This document shows, piece by piece, positions 34,294 to 43,064 of a DNA stretch of 64,000 nucleotides. Position numbers and translations under genes: made by a program. The notes beneath the pieces were generated by a model, which did not search any database, was not told the DNA's origin, and saw only the letters and a program-made list of their open reading frames with translations. The DNA is taken from contig JBCBHO010000003.1 of NCBI GenBank assembly GCA_038525525.1, forward strand, positions 248,001 to 312,000. The letters are read 5' to 3'. The stretch's first letter is position 1. The number at the start of each line of letters is the position of its first letter. Origin of the DNA: Shimia_B sp038525525. Its GTDB lineage: Bacteria > Pseudomonadota > Alphaproteobacteria > Rhodobacterales > Rhodobacteraceae.

Positions 34294-35123
34294 CGCATGC
34301 GAATTTGCCGTTGGCCGGCGTTGTAGGTGATCCCATCGCGCACTCGAAGTCTTCAAAGCTTTTTGCCCATTGGCTTCATACGATGAATTTACCAGGGCAA
34401 TACGTGCCGCTGCCGGTCAAGACAAAGGACTTCGAAGAGGTCGTGCGCGCCCTGCCACGGATGGGCTTCAAGGGGGTGAATGTCACGATACCACACAAGT
34501 TGGCCGCGCTTTCCATCGCTGAGAAGAAGAGCGATCGGGCCGTGATGATCGGCGCAGCAAACACGCTTATTTTCCGATCCGACGGTCTTATTCACGCGGA
34601 CAACACAGACGGCTACGGTTTCCTGGCGAACTTGCGTGCCGCGGCGCCTTCGTGGCAGCCTAAAGTGGGACCAGCGGCTGTTCTTGGTGCCGGCGGCGCA
34701 GCGCGCGCGGTGCTCAATGCACTTCTGGACAGTGGCGTGGAAAAGATCCTTTTGACCAACAGGACTAAGGGGAAGGCGGAGACGCTTCGCACTGACTTCG
34801 GGTCGCGCATCGAGGTTGTGGATTGGGTCGATGCCGGGGCTGCCGTGGAAGATGCCAAAACGATCGTGAACACCACGTCACTGGGAATGGTCGGTCAACC
34901 TGATCTTCGCGTACCACTCGATGGTCTGGCGGCGGGCGACGTCGTGTCTGATCTCGTCTATGCGCCCCTAGAGACAGATCTCATCAAGGCAGCGCGGGCC
35001 GCTGGATGTGTGGCAGTGGATGGGCTTGGCATGCTCCTGCATCAGGCCGTGCCAGGCTTTGAGAGGTGGTTTGGCGTGCGGCCGGACGTCACCAACGCCA
35101 CGCGGCTTGCTGTACTTGGATGA
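34290..35123 (+). CDS. aroE: Shikimate dehydrogenase
   Basis: A 277-residue NADP-dependent enzyme of the aromatic amino-acid pathway. The shikimate-binding IAHSKSSKLFAHW, the catalytic lysine in NVTIPHKLAAL, NTDGYGF, and the NADP loop VLGAGGAARAVL are intact. The ATG at 34290 overlaps the maf stop (ATGA); a longer open frame upstream lies inside maf and is not used. It overlaps coaE by 4 bp. Confidence 0.95.
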   Translation: MTHANLPLAGVVGDPIAHSKSSKLFAHWLHTMNLPGQYVPLPVKTKDFEEVVRALPRMGFKGVNVTIPHKLAALSIAEKKSDRAVMIGAANTLIFRSDGLIHADNTDGYGFLANLRAAAPSWQPKVGPAAVLGAGGAARAVLNALLDSGVEKILLTNRTKGKAETLRTDFGSRIEVVDWVDAGAAVEDAKTIVNTTSLGMVGQPDLRVPLDGLAAGDVVSDLVYAPLETDLIKAARAAGCVAVDGLGMLLHQAVPGFERWFGVRPDVTNATRLAVLG

Positions 35124-35707
35124 GCTATTTGCTCGCTCTCACCGGGTCCATCGGCATGGGGAAGAGCACAGCCGCGGGCATTTTTGCACGGTATGGTGTG
35201 CCGGTCTGGGATGCGGACGCGGCTGTCCATGATCTTTACTCACCGGGCGCGTCGGGCACGAAGGTGATTGAGGGTTTGGTGCCAACCGCCATTGGTGCGG
35301 ATGGCGTCGATCGTGGCGCGCTTCGCGAAGCAATGAAGGCGGACGATACGCTCCTCCCTCGTCTTCAAGAACGTATCCACCCGCTCGTGGCCGCCGACAG
35401 GGCTGACTTCATTGCACGGCGAGCCGAGCCGGTTCTCGTCTTCGACATCCCCCTCGTTTTCGAGCTTGGCAATGAAGGCGAGTTTGACGGCGTCGCCGTT
35501 GTCACAACTGAGGAAAGCGTGCAGCGCCAGCGTGTTTTGGCGAGGGATGGGATGACTGCCGAGAACCTCGAGTTTATCCTCTCCAAGCAGCTCTCCGACG
35601 CCGAAAAGCAGAGGAAGGCCGACTTCCTGATCGACAGCACTTCCCTCGCCACAGCGGAACGGGATATCAAAGCAATCCTCGCCAAGATTGGAGATACCGA
35701 TGCGTGA
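35120..35707 (+). CDS. coaE: Dephospho-CoA kinase
   Basis: A 195-residue P-loop kinase for the last step of coenzyme A synthesis. Walker A GSIGMGKSTAAGIF is at residues ~9-22, and the block WDADAAVHDLY follows. The ATG at 35120 overlaps the aroE stop by 4 bp, and the gene overlaps dnaQ by 8 bp. Confidence 0.94.
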   Translation: MSYLLALTGSIGMGKSTAAGIFARYGVPVWDADAAVHDLYSPGASGTKVIEGLVPTAIGADGVDRGALREAMKADDTLLPRLQERIHPLVAADRADFIARRAEPVLVFDIPLVFELGNEGEFDGVAVVTTEESVQRQRVLARDGMTAENLEFILSKQLSDAEKQRKADFLIDSTSLATAERDIKAILAKIGDTDA

Positions 35708-36377
35708 GATCGTGCTCGATACTGAAACCACCGGCCTTGATCCAAATGAAGGTCACAGGGTCGTCGAGATCGGCGCGGTCGAGCTCCATAACCACGTGCC
35801 GACAGGACGGACCTACCATCAGTACATTGACCCGCTTCGGTCGATGCCAAAGGAAGCCTTTGACGTTCACGGGCTGGGTGACGACTTCCTGCGCGGCAAG
35901 CCAATATTTGCGGATATCGCCGAGGCATTTCTGTCATTCATCGGCGATGCCAAGCTTGTGATCCACAACGCTTCATTCGACATGAAATTTCTCAACGCTG
36001 AGCTTGGCTGGTTGGATCGCAAAGCCATTCCAGCGGACCAGGCCATCGACACGCTTGCGATTGCCAAGAAGAAGTTTCCCGGCTCTCCAGCTTCGTTGGA
36101 TGCCCTGTGCCGCCGTTTCAACATCGACAACTCGGCGCGCACGCTGCACGGTGCGCTTCTCGATTCCGAGATCCTTGCCGAAGTCTACCTGCAGCTCATC
36201 GGCGGCAAGCAGCCGGACTTCAATCTCGCCTCGCAGGCAAGCCAGGCCGCCACGAGTACTGAGCCGGCTTGGCGACCTGCGCCTCGGCAAAAACAACTGG
36301 CGCCCCGCATCACTGAAGCGGAGCGCCTTGCGCATCAACAGTTTATCGAAAGCCTGTCAGGCGACACGTTCTGGTAG
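35700..36377 (+). CDS. dnaQ: DNA polymerase III epsilon subunit (proofreading exonuclease)
   Basis: A 225-residue DEDDh exonuclease. Exo I is LDTETTGLD (Asp and Glu), Exo II is IHNASFDMKFLNAEL, and Exo III contributes His and Asp in HGALLDSEILAEVYLQL. The C-terminal tail is short, with the likely alpha-subunit binding segment PRITEAERLAHQQF near the end. The ATG at 35700 (MREIVLDTETT) is preferred. Last gene of maf-aroE-coaE-dnaQ; its stop is two bases from the convergent secB stop. Confidence 0.94.
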   Translation: MREIVLDTETTGLDPNEGHRVVEIGAVELHNHVPTGRTYHQYIDPLRSMPKEAFDVHGLGDDFLRGKPIFADIAEAFLSFIGDAKLVIHNASFDMKFLNAELGWLDRKAIPADQAIDTLAIAKKKFPGSPASLDALCRRFNIDNSARTLHGALLDSEILAEVYLQLIGGKQPDFNLASQASQAATSTEPAWRPAPRQKQLAPRITEAERLAHQQFIESLSGDTFW

Positions 36378-36379
36378 GG

Positions 36380-36910
36380 TCAGGCGTTGCCCGCCGCCTC
36401 GCCAGATGCTTTCTGTGCTTCCATGCGCCTCTTGATCTCGTTTCGGTAAAGGCCAACGAAATCAATGTTCTCGAGGTTGAGAGGCGGGAAGCCACCATCA
36501 CGGGTGATGTCGCTGACAACGCGCCGCAGGAACGGGAAGAGCAGGCGCGGGCACTCGATGAGCAGGAAGGCATGCATCTGCTCTTGCGGAACGCCCTCAA
36601 TGTAGAAGAGGCCCGCGTAATCGAGTTCGAGAACGAACAGCGTTTCGCCGCTGTCCTTGGCCTTCGACGTCACCGTCAGCTTGATGATCGTCTCGTATTG
36701 ATTGTCGGCACCGCGCTTGCGTCCATCAAGCGCGACCTGGACGGCCACTTCAGGCTTCGCATCCGGTTGCGCGCCTTTCTGGGCAAGGACGTTCTCGAAG
36801 GAGAGATCCCGCACGTATTGCGCCAACGCGCGCACGTTCACATTCGGTTGCTTCTGTTGATCACCGGCTGCAGGGGCTGCAGGGGCGTCTTGCGCTCCAT
36901 TCTCGGCCAT
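36380..36910 (-). CDS. secB: Protein-export chaperone SecB
   Basis: A 176-residue SecB tetramer subunit that keeps preproteins unfolded for SecA. The core VRDLSFENVLAQKG and HAFLLIECPRLLFPFLRRVV, followed by the conserved GGFPPLNLENIDF, are diagnostic. A short alanine/proline-rich, disordered N-terminus precedes the core. Convergent with dnaQ. Confidence 0.96.
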   Translation of the reverse strand: MAENGAQDAPAAPAAGDQQKQPNVNVRALAQYVRDLSFENVLAQKGAQPDAKPEVAVQVALDGRKRGADNQYETIIKLTVTSKAKDSGETLFVLELDYAGLFYIEGVPQEQMHAFLLIECPRLLFPFLRRVVSDITRDGGFPPLNLENIDFVGLYRNEIKRRMEAQKASGEAAGNA

Positions 36911-36951
36911 TTTGTTCGCTCCAAAGCTGTTTGAGCGCGTCTAACAAGGGC

Positions 36952-37419
36952 TCAATGGCGCGTCCACCCGGAAGACCCGGGCTGTTCTGGTGTGTCTTGG
37001 CCGACATCGCGGAACTCACCTTCGATGATCGTGTCCCGCGGCCTCTGCGGCCCTTGCTGGTTTGCGCGATGGATGATGACCCTCTTTCGAACACGGGCGA
37101 TGACGACCTGACGAATGCCCGGGATGAGCAAAGCAAACCCGACCGCATCCGTGAAAAATCCGGGCGTTAACAGCAAGGCAGCCGAGATCAAGATCATGGC
37201 CCCGTGCGCGAGAGGCTCCGTCGGGTCATCGAACTCGTTGAGCGATCTTTGGAGGTTGCCGATGGCCGCAAAGCCCTGTTGCCGTACCAGGAGTGTCCCG
37301 ATCACGGCCGTAAGAACGACGATGCCGAGGGTCGGCCAGAGGCCGATGAAGCCGCCAACCTCTATGAAAAGGCCGATTTCGATGAGCGGGACAGCCAGAA
37401 ACGCAACAAACAGCCACAT
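36952..37419 (-). CDS. fxsA: FxsA-family inner-membrane protein
   Basis: A 155-residue protein beginning MWLFVAFLAVPLIEIGLFIE, the conserved first helix of FxsA, with about four membrane segments (including TLGIVVLTAVIGTLLVRQQG and ALLLTPGFFTDAVGFALLIP) and a soluble hydrophilic C-terminal tail. In Escherichia coli FxsA affects phage exclusion; its molecular role is unknown. A longer open frame continuing upstream to 38262 is antisense to timA and is not used. Divergent from timA. Confidence 0.88.
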   Translation of the reverse strand: MWLFVAFLAVPLIEIGLFIEVGGFIGLWPTLGIVVLTAVIGTLLVRQQGFAAIGNLQRSLNEFDDPTEPLAHGAMILISAALLLTPGFFTDAVGFALLIPGIRQVVIARVRKRVIIHRANQQGPQRPRDTIIEGEFRDVGQDTPEQPGSSGWTRH

Positions 37420-37536
37420 GAGCAGCACTCCTTCCTGATGACGCCGCAGGACAGGTGCCGTGCGGTGGACTTGTACTGCTGCGACCCCTACATAAGCATC
37501 TGCTAAGAGCTTTGCCATTGCGCCTGAGGTCCTTCT

Positions 37537-38202
37537 ATGAATTCGCCCATCATCCAGTTGCTTGTGCTTGCTGGAATTGCTGTCTTCCTCATTCTGCGCC
37601 TGCGATCCGTCCTGGGAACGCGGGACGGCTTTGAGCAGGACGTGAGCCGTGGCGACGACTCCGCACGGGATCGGGCCGCCGCGCGCGATTTCGAAGTCAT
37701 CGAGGGCGGCCCTGACCGGGATATCACAGATCACGTTGACGAAGACGGCCCGGCCGCAGAAACCTTCAAGCAGATGAAGCGGGTTGAGCCCGGTTTCTCG
37801 CTCTCCGAGTTTATCCAAGGCGGCGGACAGGCCTATGAGATGATCCTCATGGCTTACGAAAACGGTGATCTCGGCGGTGTTCGGGATTTCATCGACGCAG
37901 ATATCTATTCGGCCTTCGCCGAAAGCATCGAGACGCGTCGCGATCAAGGCATCTCGATCGACGCGGAGTTCATCGGGCTGCGTGAGGTCTCCGTCGAAGA
38001 GGCGACCTTTGATGATGCGAGCCAAGAGGCGGAAATCACCCTTCGGTTCGTGGGCGAGCTGAGCTCGACCGTGCGCGACAAAGAGGGCGAGATCATGGAG
38101 GCGGAGTCGAGCCCCATGAAGCGCACGCGTGACAGCTGGACCTTTGCGCGTCGGATGGGTGGAGACGATCCCAACTGGATGCTGGTCGCCACCGGGGGCT
38201 GA
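37537..38202 (+). CDS. Tim44-like domain protein TimA
   Basis: A 221-residue protein with an N-terminal membrane anchor (IIQLLVLAGIAVFLILRLRS) and a C-terminal Tim44/Bam45-like domain (about 95-220, including FLSEF-like FSLSEFIQGGGQAYEMIL and IDAEFIGLREVSVEEA). In alphaproteobacteria TimA is the relative of the mitochondrial import protein Tim44 and is thought to help inner-membrane protein handling. Its neighbours secB and fxsA are also envelope related. Confidence 0.85.
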   Translation: MNSPIIQLLVLAGIAVFLILRLRSVLGTRDGFEQDVSRGDDSARDRAAARDFEVIEGGPDRDITDHVDEDGPAAETFKQMKRVEPGFSLSEFIQGGGQAYEMILMAYENGDLGGVRDFIDADIYSAFAESIETRRDQGISIDAEFIGLREVSVEEATFDDASQEAEITLRFVGELSSTVRDKEGEIMEAESSPMKRTRDSWTFARRMGGDDPNWMLVATGG

Positions 38203-38289
38203 TGCCATCTGCCCTCGCGCTCGCATCAACCGTTTTCCTGCGGGTTCGCTTGATATGACCAACGAGGGTCTTGCGTGTGGGTTGGTGCG

Positions 38290-38862
38290 ATGACCCGCAA
38301 GCGCAAGCTTCGCCCGGACGAGCAGGAGCTTTGGTCGAGGGTGGCGTCGACGGCGTCACCCCTCGATCCCAAGGGAGCGGAAAAATCCCGTCTGGTTCTG
38401 CCGAGTACAAAGTCGGCTGAGCCGAAGCCTACGAGATCCGCGCCCATACAGAACTTCGAGATTGGGGGCAAAGCCCCGTCCGAGAGCAGGATTCCCGAGC
38501 CTCGCAAGCCAGCGCCGATGATGGATGCAAAGGCCTTTCGCAAGCTGAAGAAAGGCAAACTGCGGCCCGAAGCACGGATCGATCTGCACGGCTTGACGGT
38601 GGATCGGGCGCACCCTGCCCTCCTGCGGTTCATCGTCGGCTCCCACGCGAAGGGCTTGCGCCTTGTCCTCGTCATCACCGGCAAAGGCGAGGGCCCCGGC
38701 CCCAGCGGCCCTCTTCCCTACCAACGCGGTATTTTGAGGCGGCAGGTGCCGTCTTGGCTTTCCCAAGCGCCACTTGGCGCGCTCATCCTTCAGACAGCAC
38801 CCGCTGACCGGCGACACGGCGGAGAGGGCGCGCTCTACGTGTATCTACGCCGGCAAAGGTAG
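38290..38862 (+). CDS. Smr-domain protein
   Basis: A 190-residue protein with a basic, low-complexity N-terminus and a C-terminal Smr domain marked by IDLHGLTVDRAHPALLRF, LVLVITGKGEG and ALYVYLRR. Smr domains nick or bind nucleic acids; those in this group are stand-alone and not part of MutS2. The ATG at 38290 (MTRKRKLRPDEQEL) is preferred over 38275. Its last 18 bases overlap the convergent MFS gene. Confidence 0.85.
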   Translation: MTRKRKLRPDEQELWSRVASTASPLDPKGAEKSRLVLPSTKSAEPKPTRSAPIQNFEIGGKAPSESRIPEPRKPAPMMDAKAFRKLKKGKLRPEARIDLHGLTVDRAHPALLRFIVGSHAKGLRLVLVITGKGEGPGPSGPLPYQRGILRRQVPSWLSQAPLGALILQTAPADRRHGGEGALYVYLRRQR

Positions 38863-40062
38863 ACGCGCCCGGTTGCGTGCCAGTCCGACCCAGAGGATTG
38901 CTCCTGCCCCCAAGAAAAAGACACTGATACACCAGAATTGCAGCTCAATCCCGATGCCCGCGGTGATGAGCGCCCCGGTGACCCCCGGCCCGATGGCCGA
39001 TCCCAACACCATGATCGCCGAGGACGCTGCCTTGATCGAACCGAGGTTTTGGGTGCCGTAATACTCACTGAAGAAAGATGCCGGCGCGTTGGCCTGGATG
39101 CCGGCCCCGACGGCGCAGATCATGAGACCGACGAGCGCCATGCCGAGGCCCGAAGCATAGGCGAGCGTAGCAAAGCCGAGCGCCCACGGCAGCGGCCAGA
39201 ATGCCATCACGCCGCTGCTGCCGCGTTTGTCGATCATTGCGCCCGAGGCGAACGTGGACGCGATTGCGACGGCGATGAATCCCGGGAAGAGAGCCGTATA
39301 GGCCGCGAGCTCCCAGCCTTTGACTTCGACGAAGTGCACTTGCTGGAAAAAAAGCGCCGTCCCCCAGGCCGGAGGGGCCAGAAGCATCGGCACGGCAAGC
39401 CAGAAGAGGGAATGGCGCAACATGTCAGCCCGGCTCCAATGCTGGCCATCCATGCCCGTGACTTGAGAGTCCTTTGCGACGGATTGCGGGGTGCGCTCGA
39501 ACTTCAGAAGCCATGTGAGCACTGGGATTGCCGCGAGGCAGAGCATGGCCGCGAGCATCCAGCTTTGGCGCCAGGTGATCACTGCCAGAAGGGAAACGAA
39601 GATGAACGGCAGCGCGGCGTTCCCCAAGGAAAACCCCAAGGACGCGATCGAAAGGGCCGTGCCGCGAGAGGCTGCAAACCATCGCGCCATGGAGACGATC
39701 GCGAGCTGAGATGTCATCCCCTGGCCGAAAAAGCGCAGGGCGAAGATGACGATCACGAGGCCCAAGGCTGTGGTGTTGATCGCCATACCCATGCAGGCGA
39801 GCGCAAGGCCGGGAAGGACGAAGAGCAGCAAGGCACGGGCGCGAAACCGGTCGGTGAGAACGCCGGCAAAAATCATGACGGCCGCCGAGGCCATGGTCGC
39901 GACCATGTAAAGCAGACCCCAGCCGGCATCTGTCAGGCCCACCTCGTCCATAATTTGCCCGGCGAAGAGCGAGATGAAGTAGGTCTGCCCCCAGGACGAC
40001 GAGAACGTCAGCAAGAAGCCTGCGCCCAAGAAGGCCGCGTTGTCTTTGATGAAGCGGAGCAT
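38845..40062 (-). CDS. MFS transporter (monocarboxylate/oxalate-type)
   Basis: A 405-residue major-facilitator protein with about twelve membrane spans. The loop after the second span (GVLTDRFRARALLLF) is the MFS signature, and the fourth-span region has RFFGQGMTSQLAIVSMARWF, typical of the oxalate/formate and monocarboxylate group. The substrate is unknown. It lies downstream of hslU on the same strand with a 39-base gap and could be read through from it. Confidence 0.85.
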   Translation of the reverse strand: MLRFIKDNAAFLGAGFLLTFSSSWGQTYFISLFAGQIMDEVGLTDAGWGLLYMVATMASAAVMIFAGVLTDRFRARALLLFVLPGLALACMGMAINTTALGLVIVIFALRFFGQGMTSQLAIVSMARWFAASRGTALSIASLGFSLGNAALPFIFVSLLAVITWRQSWMLAAMLCLAAIPVLTWLLKFERTPQSVAKDSQVTGMDGQHWSRADMLRHSLFWLAVPMLLAPPAWGTALFFQQVHFVEVKGWELAAYTALFPGFIAVAIASTFASGAMIDKRGSSGVMAFWPLPWALGFATLAYASGLGMALVGLMICAVGAGIQANAPASFFSEYYGTQNLGSIKAASSAIMVLGSAIGPGVTGALITAGIGIELQFWCISVFFLGAGAILWVGLARNRARLPLPA

Positions 40063-40101
40063 TGGCCCGGCGTACGCTCTCGAGGACGCCAGCGCCAGAC
40101 G

Positions 40102-41400
40102 TCAGAGCATGTAGCGGCTCACATCCATGCTCTTGGTCAGCTCGCCGAGGTTGTCGTTCACGAACTGATCGTCGACGGTGATCTCGACGCCCGACTTGTC
40201 AGGCGCCGTGAAACTCAGCTCCTCGAAGACGCGCTCCATGACGGTGTAGAGCCGCCGCGCTCCGATGTTCTCGACGTGTTCGTTCACATCGGCGGCCACT
40301 TTCGCGAGGGCTGCGATGCCCTCCTCGGTAAAGCTCACGCTCACATCCTCCGTCCCCATGAGAGCCGTGTACTGGCGGGTCAGCGCATTGTCCGTCTCGG
40401 TGAGGATCCGCACGAAATCCGCTTCGGTCAGCGGGCGCAATTCCACGCGGATCGGGAGCCGTCCCTGAAGCTCCGGGAGCAAATCAGATGGTTTGGCCAC
40501 GTGGAATGCACCTGACGCGATGAAGAGGATGTGGTCCGTCTTCACCGGGCCGTGCTTCGTCGAGACCGTGGTGCCCTCTATGAGCGGCAAGAGATCGCGC
40601 TGCACGCCCTCGCGGCTGACTTCCCCGCCGCGCTCGCCCTTAGCGGCGACCTTGTCGATCTCGTCGAGAAAGACGATGCCGTTCTGCTCCACCGCCTCGA
40701 TGGCCCGCGATTTGACTGTTTCGTCGTCGAGAAGCTTGTCGGCTTCCTCCCCGATCAGGATCTCGTAGCTTTCGGCGACGGTCATCTCCTTGCGCACCGT
40801 CCGTTGAAACGCCTTCCCGAACATCGCGCCCAGATCCATCATTTGCCCTGCGCCCGGCTGTCCGGGGATCTCGAACCCGCCCATCGGATTTGACGTGTCC
40901 TGCAGCTCGAGCGAGATTTTCTTGTCGTCCAGCTCCCCTGCCTTGAGCTTCTTCCGGAACATATCGCGCGTCTGTTCGCGGGCGCCTTCGCCGGCGATGG
41001 CCTCGATGACGCGGTCCTCGGCGGCTTGGTGCGCGCGTGTCTTCACATCCTCGCGCATGTGCTCGCGGGTCATGGTGATGGCGCCCTCCAAGAGGTCGCG
41101 AACGATCTGTTCCACATCCCGGCCGACATACCCCACCTCGGTGAACTTGGTGGCCTCCACCTTCAGAAACGGAGCGCGCGCGAGCTTCGCAAGACGACGG
41201 CTGATCTCGGTTTTGCCAACGCCCGTCGGACCGATCATCAGAATATTCTTCGGATAGACCTCGTCGCGCAGATCGTCAGGCAGCTGCTTTCTCCGCCAAC
41301 GATTGCGGAGGGCCACGGCCACCGCGCGTTTTGCGTCTTTCTGGCCGATGATGAAGCGGTCGAGCTCGCTCACGATTTCACGGGGGGTGAGGTCAGTCAT
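40102..41400 (-). CDS. hslU: HslU ATPase subunit of the HslUV protease
   Basis: A 432-residue AAA+ unfoldase partner of HslV. Walker A GPTGVGKTEISRRLAKLA lies near residues 57-74, Walker B is GIVFLDEIDKVAAKG, and the pore GYVGRD motif is present. The C-terminus ends YML, consistent with the HslV-docking tail. Its start overlaps the preceding membrane-protein gene by 8 bp, so the three genes hslV-(membrane protein)-hslU are one operon. Confidence 0.96.
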   Translation of the reverse strand: MTDLTPREIVSELDRFIIGQKDAKRAVAVALRNRWRRKQLPDDLRDEVYPKNILMIGPTGVGKTEISRRLAKLARAPFLKVEATKFTEVGYVGRDVEQIVRDLLEGAITMTREHMREDVKTRAHQAAEDRVIEAIAGEGAREQTRDMFRKKLKAGELDDKKISLELQDTSNPMGGFEIPGQPGAGQMMDLGAMFGKAFQRTVRKEMTVAESYEILIGEEADKLLDDETVKSRAIEAVEQNGIVFLDEIDKVAAKGERGGEVSREGVQRDLLPLIEGTTVSTKHGPVKTDHILFIASGAFHVAKPSDLLPELQGRLPIRVELRPLTEADFVRILTETDNALTRQYTALMGTEDVSVSFTEEGIAALAKVAADVNEHVENIGARRLYTVMERVFEELSFTAPDKSGVEITVDDQFVNDNLGELTKSMDVSRYML

Positions 41401-42457
41401 GGATCACCGATGGAGGTAAGCGTTTCAAAGGAAGGACGGGCTTCAGGGTCTTGAGCAGCATGGCTCGTATGCGCTCCCAGAAGGCGCCCAGGAAGACGAG
41501 GACAAGCCCGAGGGTCAGAACGGTCCAAGCACCGCCATCGCCGTCGAAAACGACCCATGCCAGGGCCACTGAATATCCTACGGCCGCGATCAGGAAGGAT
41601 CGCCTGTCGATGATGATGGCCACGATGGCAAAGAGCATCAGCGTCACGAAAAGGAGTGCGTTGGCACCGCCATCGAGGAGTGTCAGGGCGACCGTGTTCA
41701 CGAGCGCAGGCGCGGCCACGACATGCAGCCAGAAGCCGTTTGCTGCCCGCCGGGTGACGCGGTGGGGGTCCGACATGTCGAAGGTCATAGCCAATCCGAA
41801 TACCACGATGCCCAAGGCAAGGGTGATCCACGCGAAAGGACCACCGGCGGAAAGCAGGAAAAGATCGCTGATGTCCCTCGGGGAGCCCGCCTGATCAGCA
41901 GCCAGAACGAGAGCGACGATGAACGCGCCGATGGCCACGAGCGCCAGGGCGAACGGGACCTTGAAGCGCAGCCAGTGCACAAGGAGAGCCACTGTCGTCA
42001 GCGCAAGTGGCACCGGAAGGCTCGAAAAGTCTTCTTGGGCGACCATGAAAGGCTGAGCGAACCATGCCGTAAAGCCAACAGAGGCGTTTCCAGCCCAAAG
42101 GAGGGAGAGCGCGATGGCCGGCGCCACCATGCGCCGCTTTCGAATGAAGTACTCTGACAGGGACCAGGTCAGGATCGCCCCAAAGACCGTCACCGGGATG
42201 ACCCGCTCGATCCAGCCTCCAAGGGCCGAGGCCACGTAGAGGCCCGCGACAGCGGTGTAGCCGGTGGCGAGGATTCCGAGACCGACAACGATGAAGATCT
42301 CGTTGAAGCCTTTGAAGAGCTCGAAGGGTTCGTCACCCTCGGCCAAATTCTCTCGCGCGCCGCGTCTGGCGTCCGCGAGCGATGCGAGCGAAGCCGCCTG
42401 GCCCTCTGTCACGATCCCTGCCGAAACCGCGGCTCGCAGGTCGTCGCGTTCGATCAC
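41393..42457 (-). CDS. Multi-pass membrane protein inserted between hslV and hslU
   Basis: From the GTG at 42457 a 354-residue protein with a short soluble N-terminal region (VIERDDLRAAVSAGIV, resembling the start of DUF2157 proteins) and about nine to ten membrane spans. No catalytic motif is visible. The start overlaps the hslV stop as GTGA and the stop overlaps the hslU start by 8 bp, so all three genes are translationally coupled. Such coupling suggests a link with HslUV (a membrane substrate or adaptor), but that is inference. Confidence 0.78.
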   Translation of the reverse strand: MIERDDLRAAVSAGIVTEGQAASLASLADARRGARENLAEGDEPFELFKGFNEIFIVVGLGILATGYTAVAGLYVASALGGWIERVIPVTVFGAILTWSLSEYFIRKRRMVAPAIALSLLWAGNASVGFTAWFAQPFMVAQEDFSSLPVPLALTTVALLVHWLRFKVPFALALVAIGAFIVALVLAADQAGSPRDISDLFLLSAGGPFAWITLALGIVVFGLAMTFDMSDPHRVTRRAANGFWLHVVAAPALVNTVALTLLDGGANALLFVTLMLFAIVAIIIDRRSFLIAAVGYSVALAWVVFDGDGGAWTVLTLGLVLVFLGAFWERIRAMLLKTLKPVLPLKRLPPSVIHD

Positions 42458-43005
42458 AGGCTCTCCACCGTGAGGTTGCCGTTGGTATAGACGCAAATGT
42501 CCGCGGCGATGGCCATGGCCTCGCGCGCGATGGTTTCCGCGTCCTTGTCGGTGTCCATGAGCGCCCGGCCCGCGGCTAGTGCATAATTCCCGCCAGAGCC
42601 GATCGCGGTTACGTCATGCTCGGGCTCGAGCACATCTCCGGCACCCGTGATGACGAAGAGATCCTTACCGTCGGAGACGATCAACATGGCCTCGAGCTTC
42701 TGGAGGTACTTGTCCGTCCGCCAGTCTTTGGCCAATTCCACTGCAGCACGCGCCAGTTGCCCGGGTGTGCCTTCGAGCTTCGCCTCGAGCCGCTCAAGGA
42801 GCGTAAAAGCATCTGCAGTGGAGCCCGCAAATCCCGCGATGATCTCCGTCCCACCGGGTGAAAGCCGCCGCACCTTTCGCGCAGTTCCCTTGATGACAGT
42901 ATCGCCGAGGCTCACCTGACCGTCGCCCGCGATGACGACCTTGCCACCCTTGCGCACACCGATGATCGTCGTGCCGTGCCACCCGGGGCTTTTCTTGTCA
43001 TTCAT
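42454..43005 (-). CDS. hslV: HslV peptidase subunit of the HslUV protease
   Basis: A 183-residue threonine peptidase. The catalytic Thr is the first residue after a short N-terminal propeptide: MNDKKSPGWHG then TTIIGVRKGGKVVIAGDGQV. E. coli HslV starts directly with Met-Thr, so this form must be processed to expose Thr. The ATG at 43005 is used; a longer frame to 43056 covers the divergent promoter region. First gene of hslV-(membrane protein)-hslU. Confidence 0.95.
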   Translation of the reverse strand: MNDKKSPGWHGTTIIGVRKGGKVVIAGDGQVSLGDTVIKGTARKVRRLSPGGTEIIAGFAGSTADAFTLLERLEAKLEGTPGQLARAAVELAKDWRTDKYLQKLEAMLIVSDGKDLFVITGAGDVLEPEHDVTAIGSGGNYALAAGRALMDTDKDAETIAREAMAIAADICVYTNGNLTVESL

Positions 43006-43028
43006 TGAGCAATGTCCCTTTCGGCGGT

Positions 43029-43056
43029 ATATCATGCCGGTGAAAGCGATTGACAA
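43029..43056 (-). promoter_or_regulatory. Possible sigma-70-like promoter for hslV
   Basis: On the minus strand TTGTCA (43051-43056) lies about 17 bases upstream of a GATATA-like -10 element. The -35 box has one mismatch to TTGACA and the -10 is weak. I do not see a clear heat-shock (sigma-32) consensus here, although hslV is usually heat-inducible. Confidence 0.3.
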
Positions 43057-43064
43057 CCCGACAC

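Noticed and set aside
37420..38262. A long frame extending fxsA upstream to 436 residues
   Set aside because: The extension is antisense to timA; the conserved FxsA N-terminus starts at 37419.
38938..40515. A 525-residue plus-strand frame across the MFS and hslU genes
   Set aside because: It is antisense to two genes with clear families and is rich in charged and His residues typical of shadow frames.
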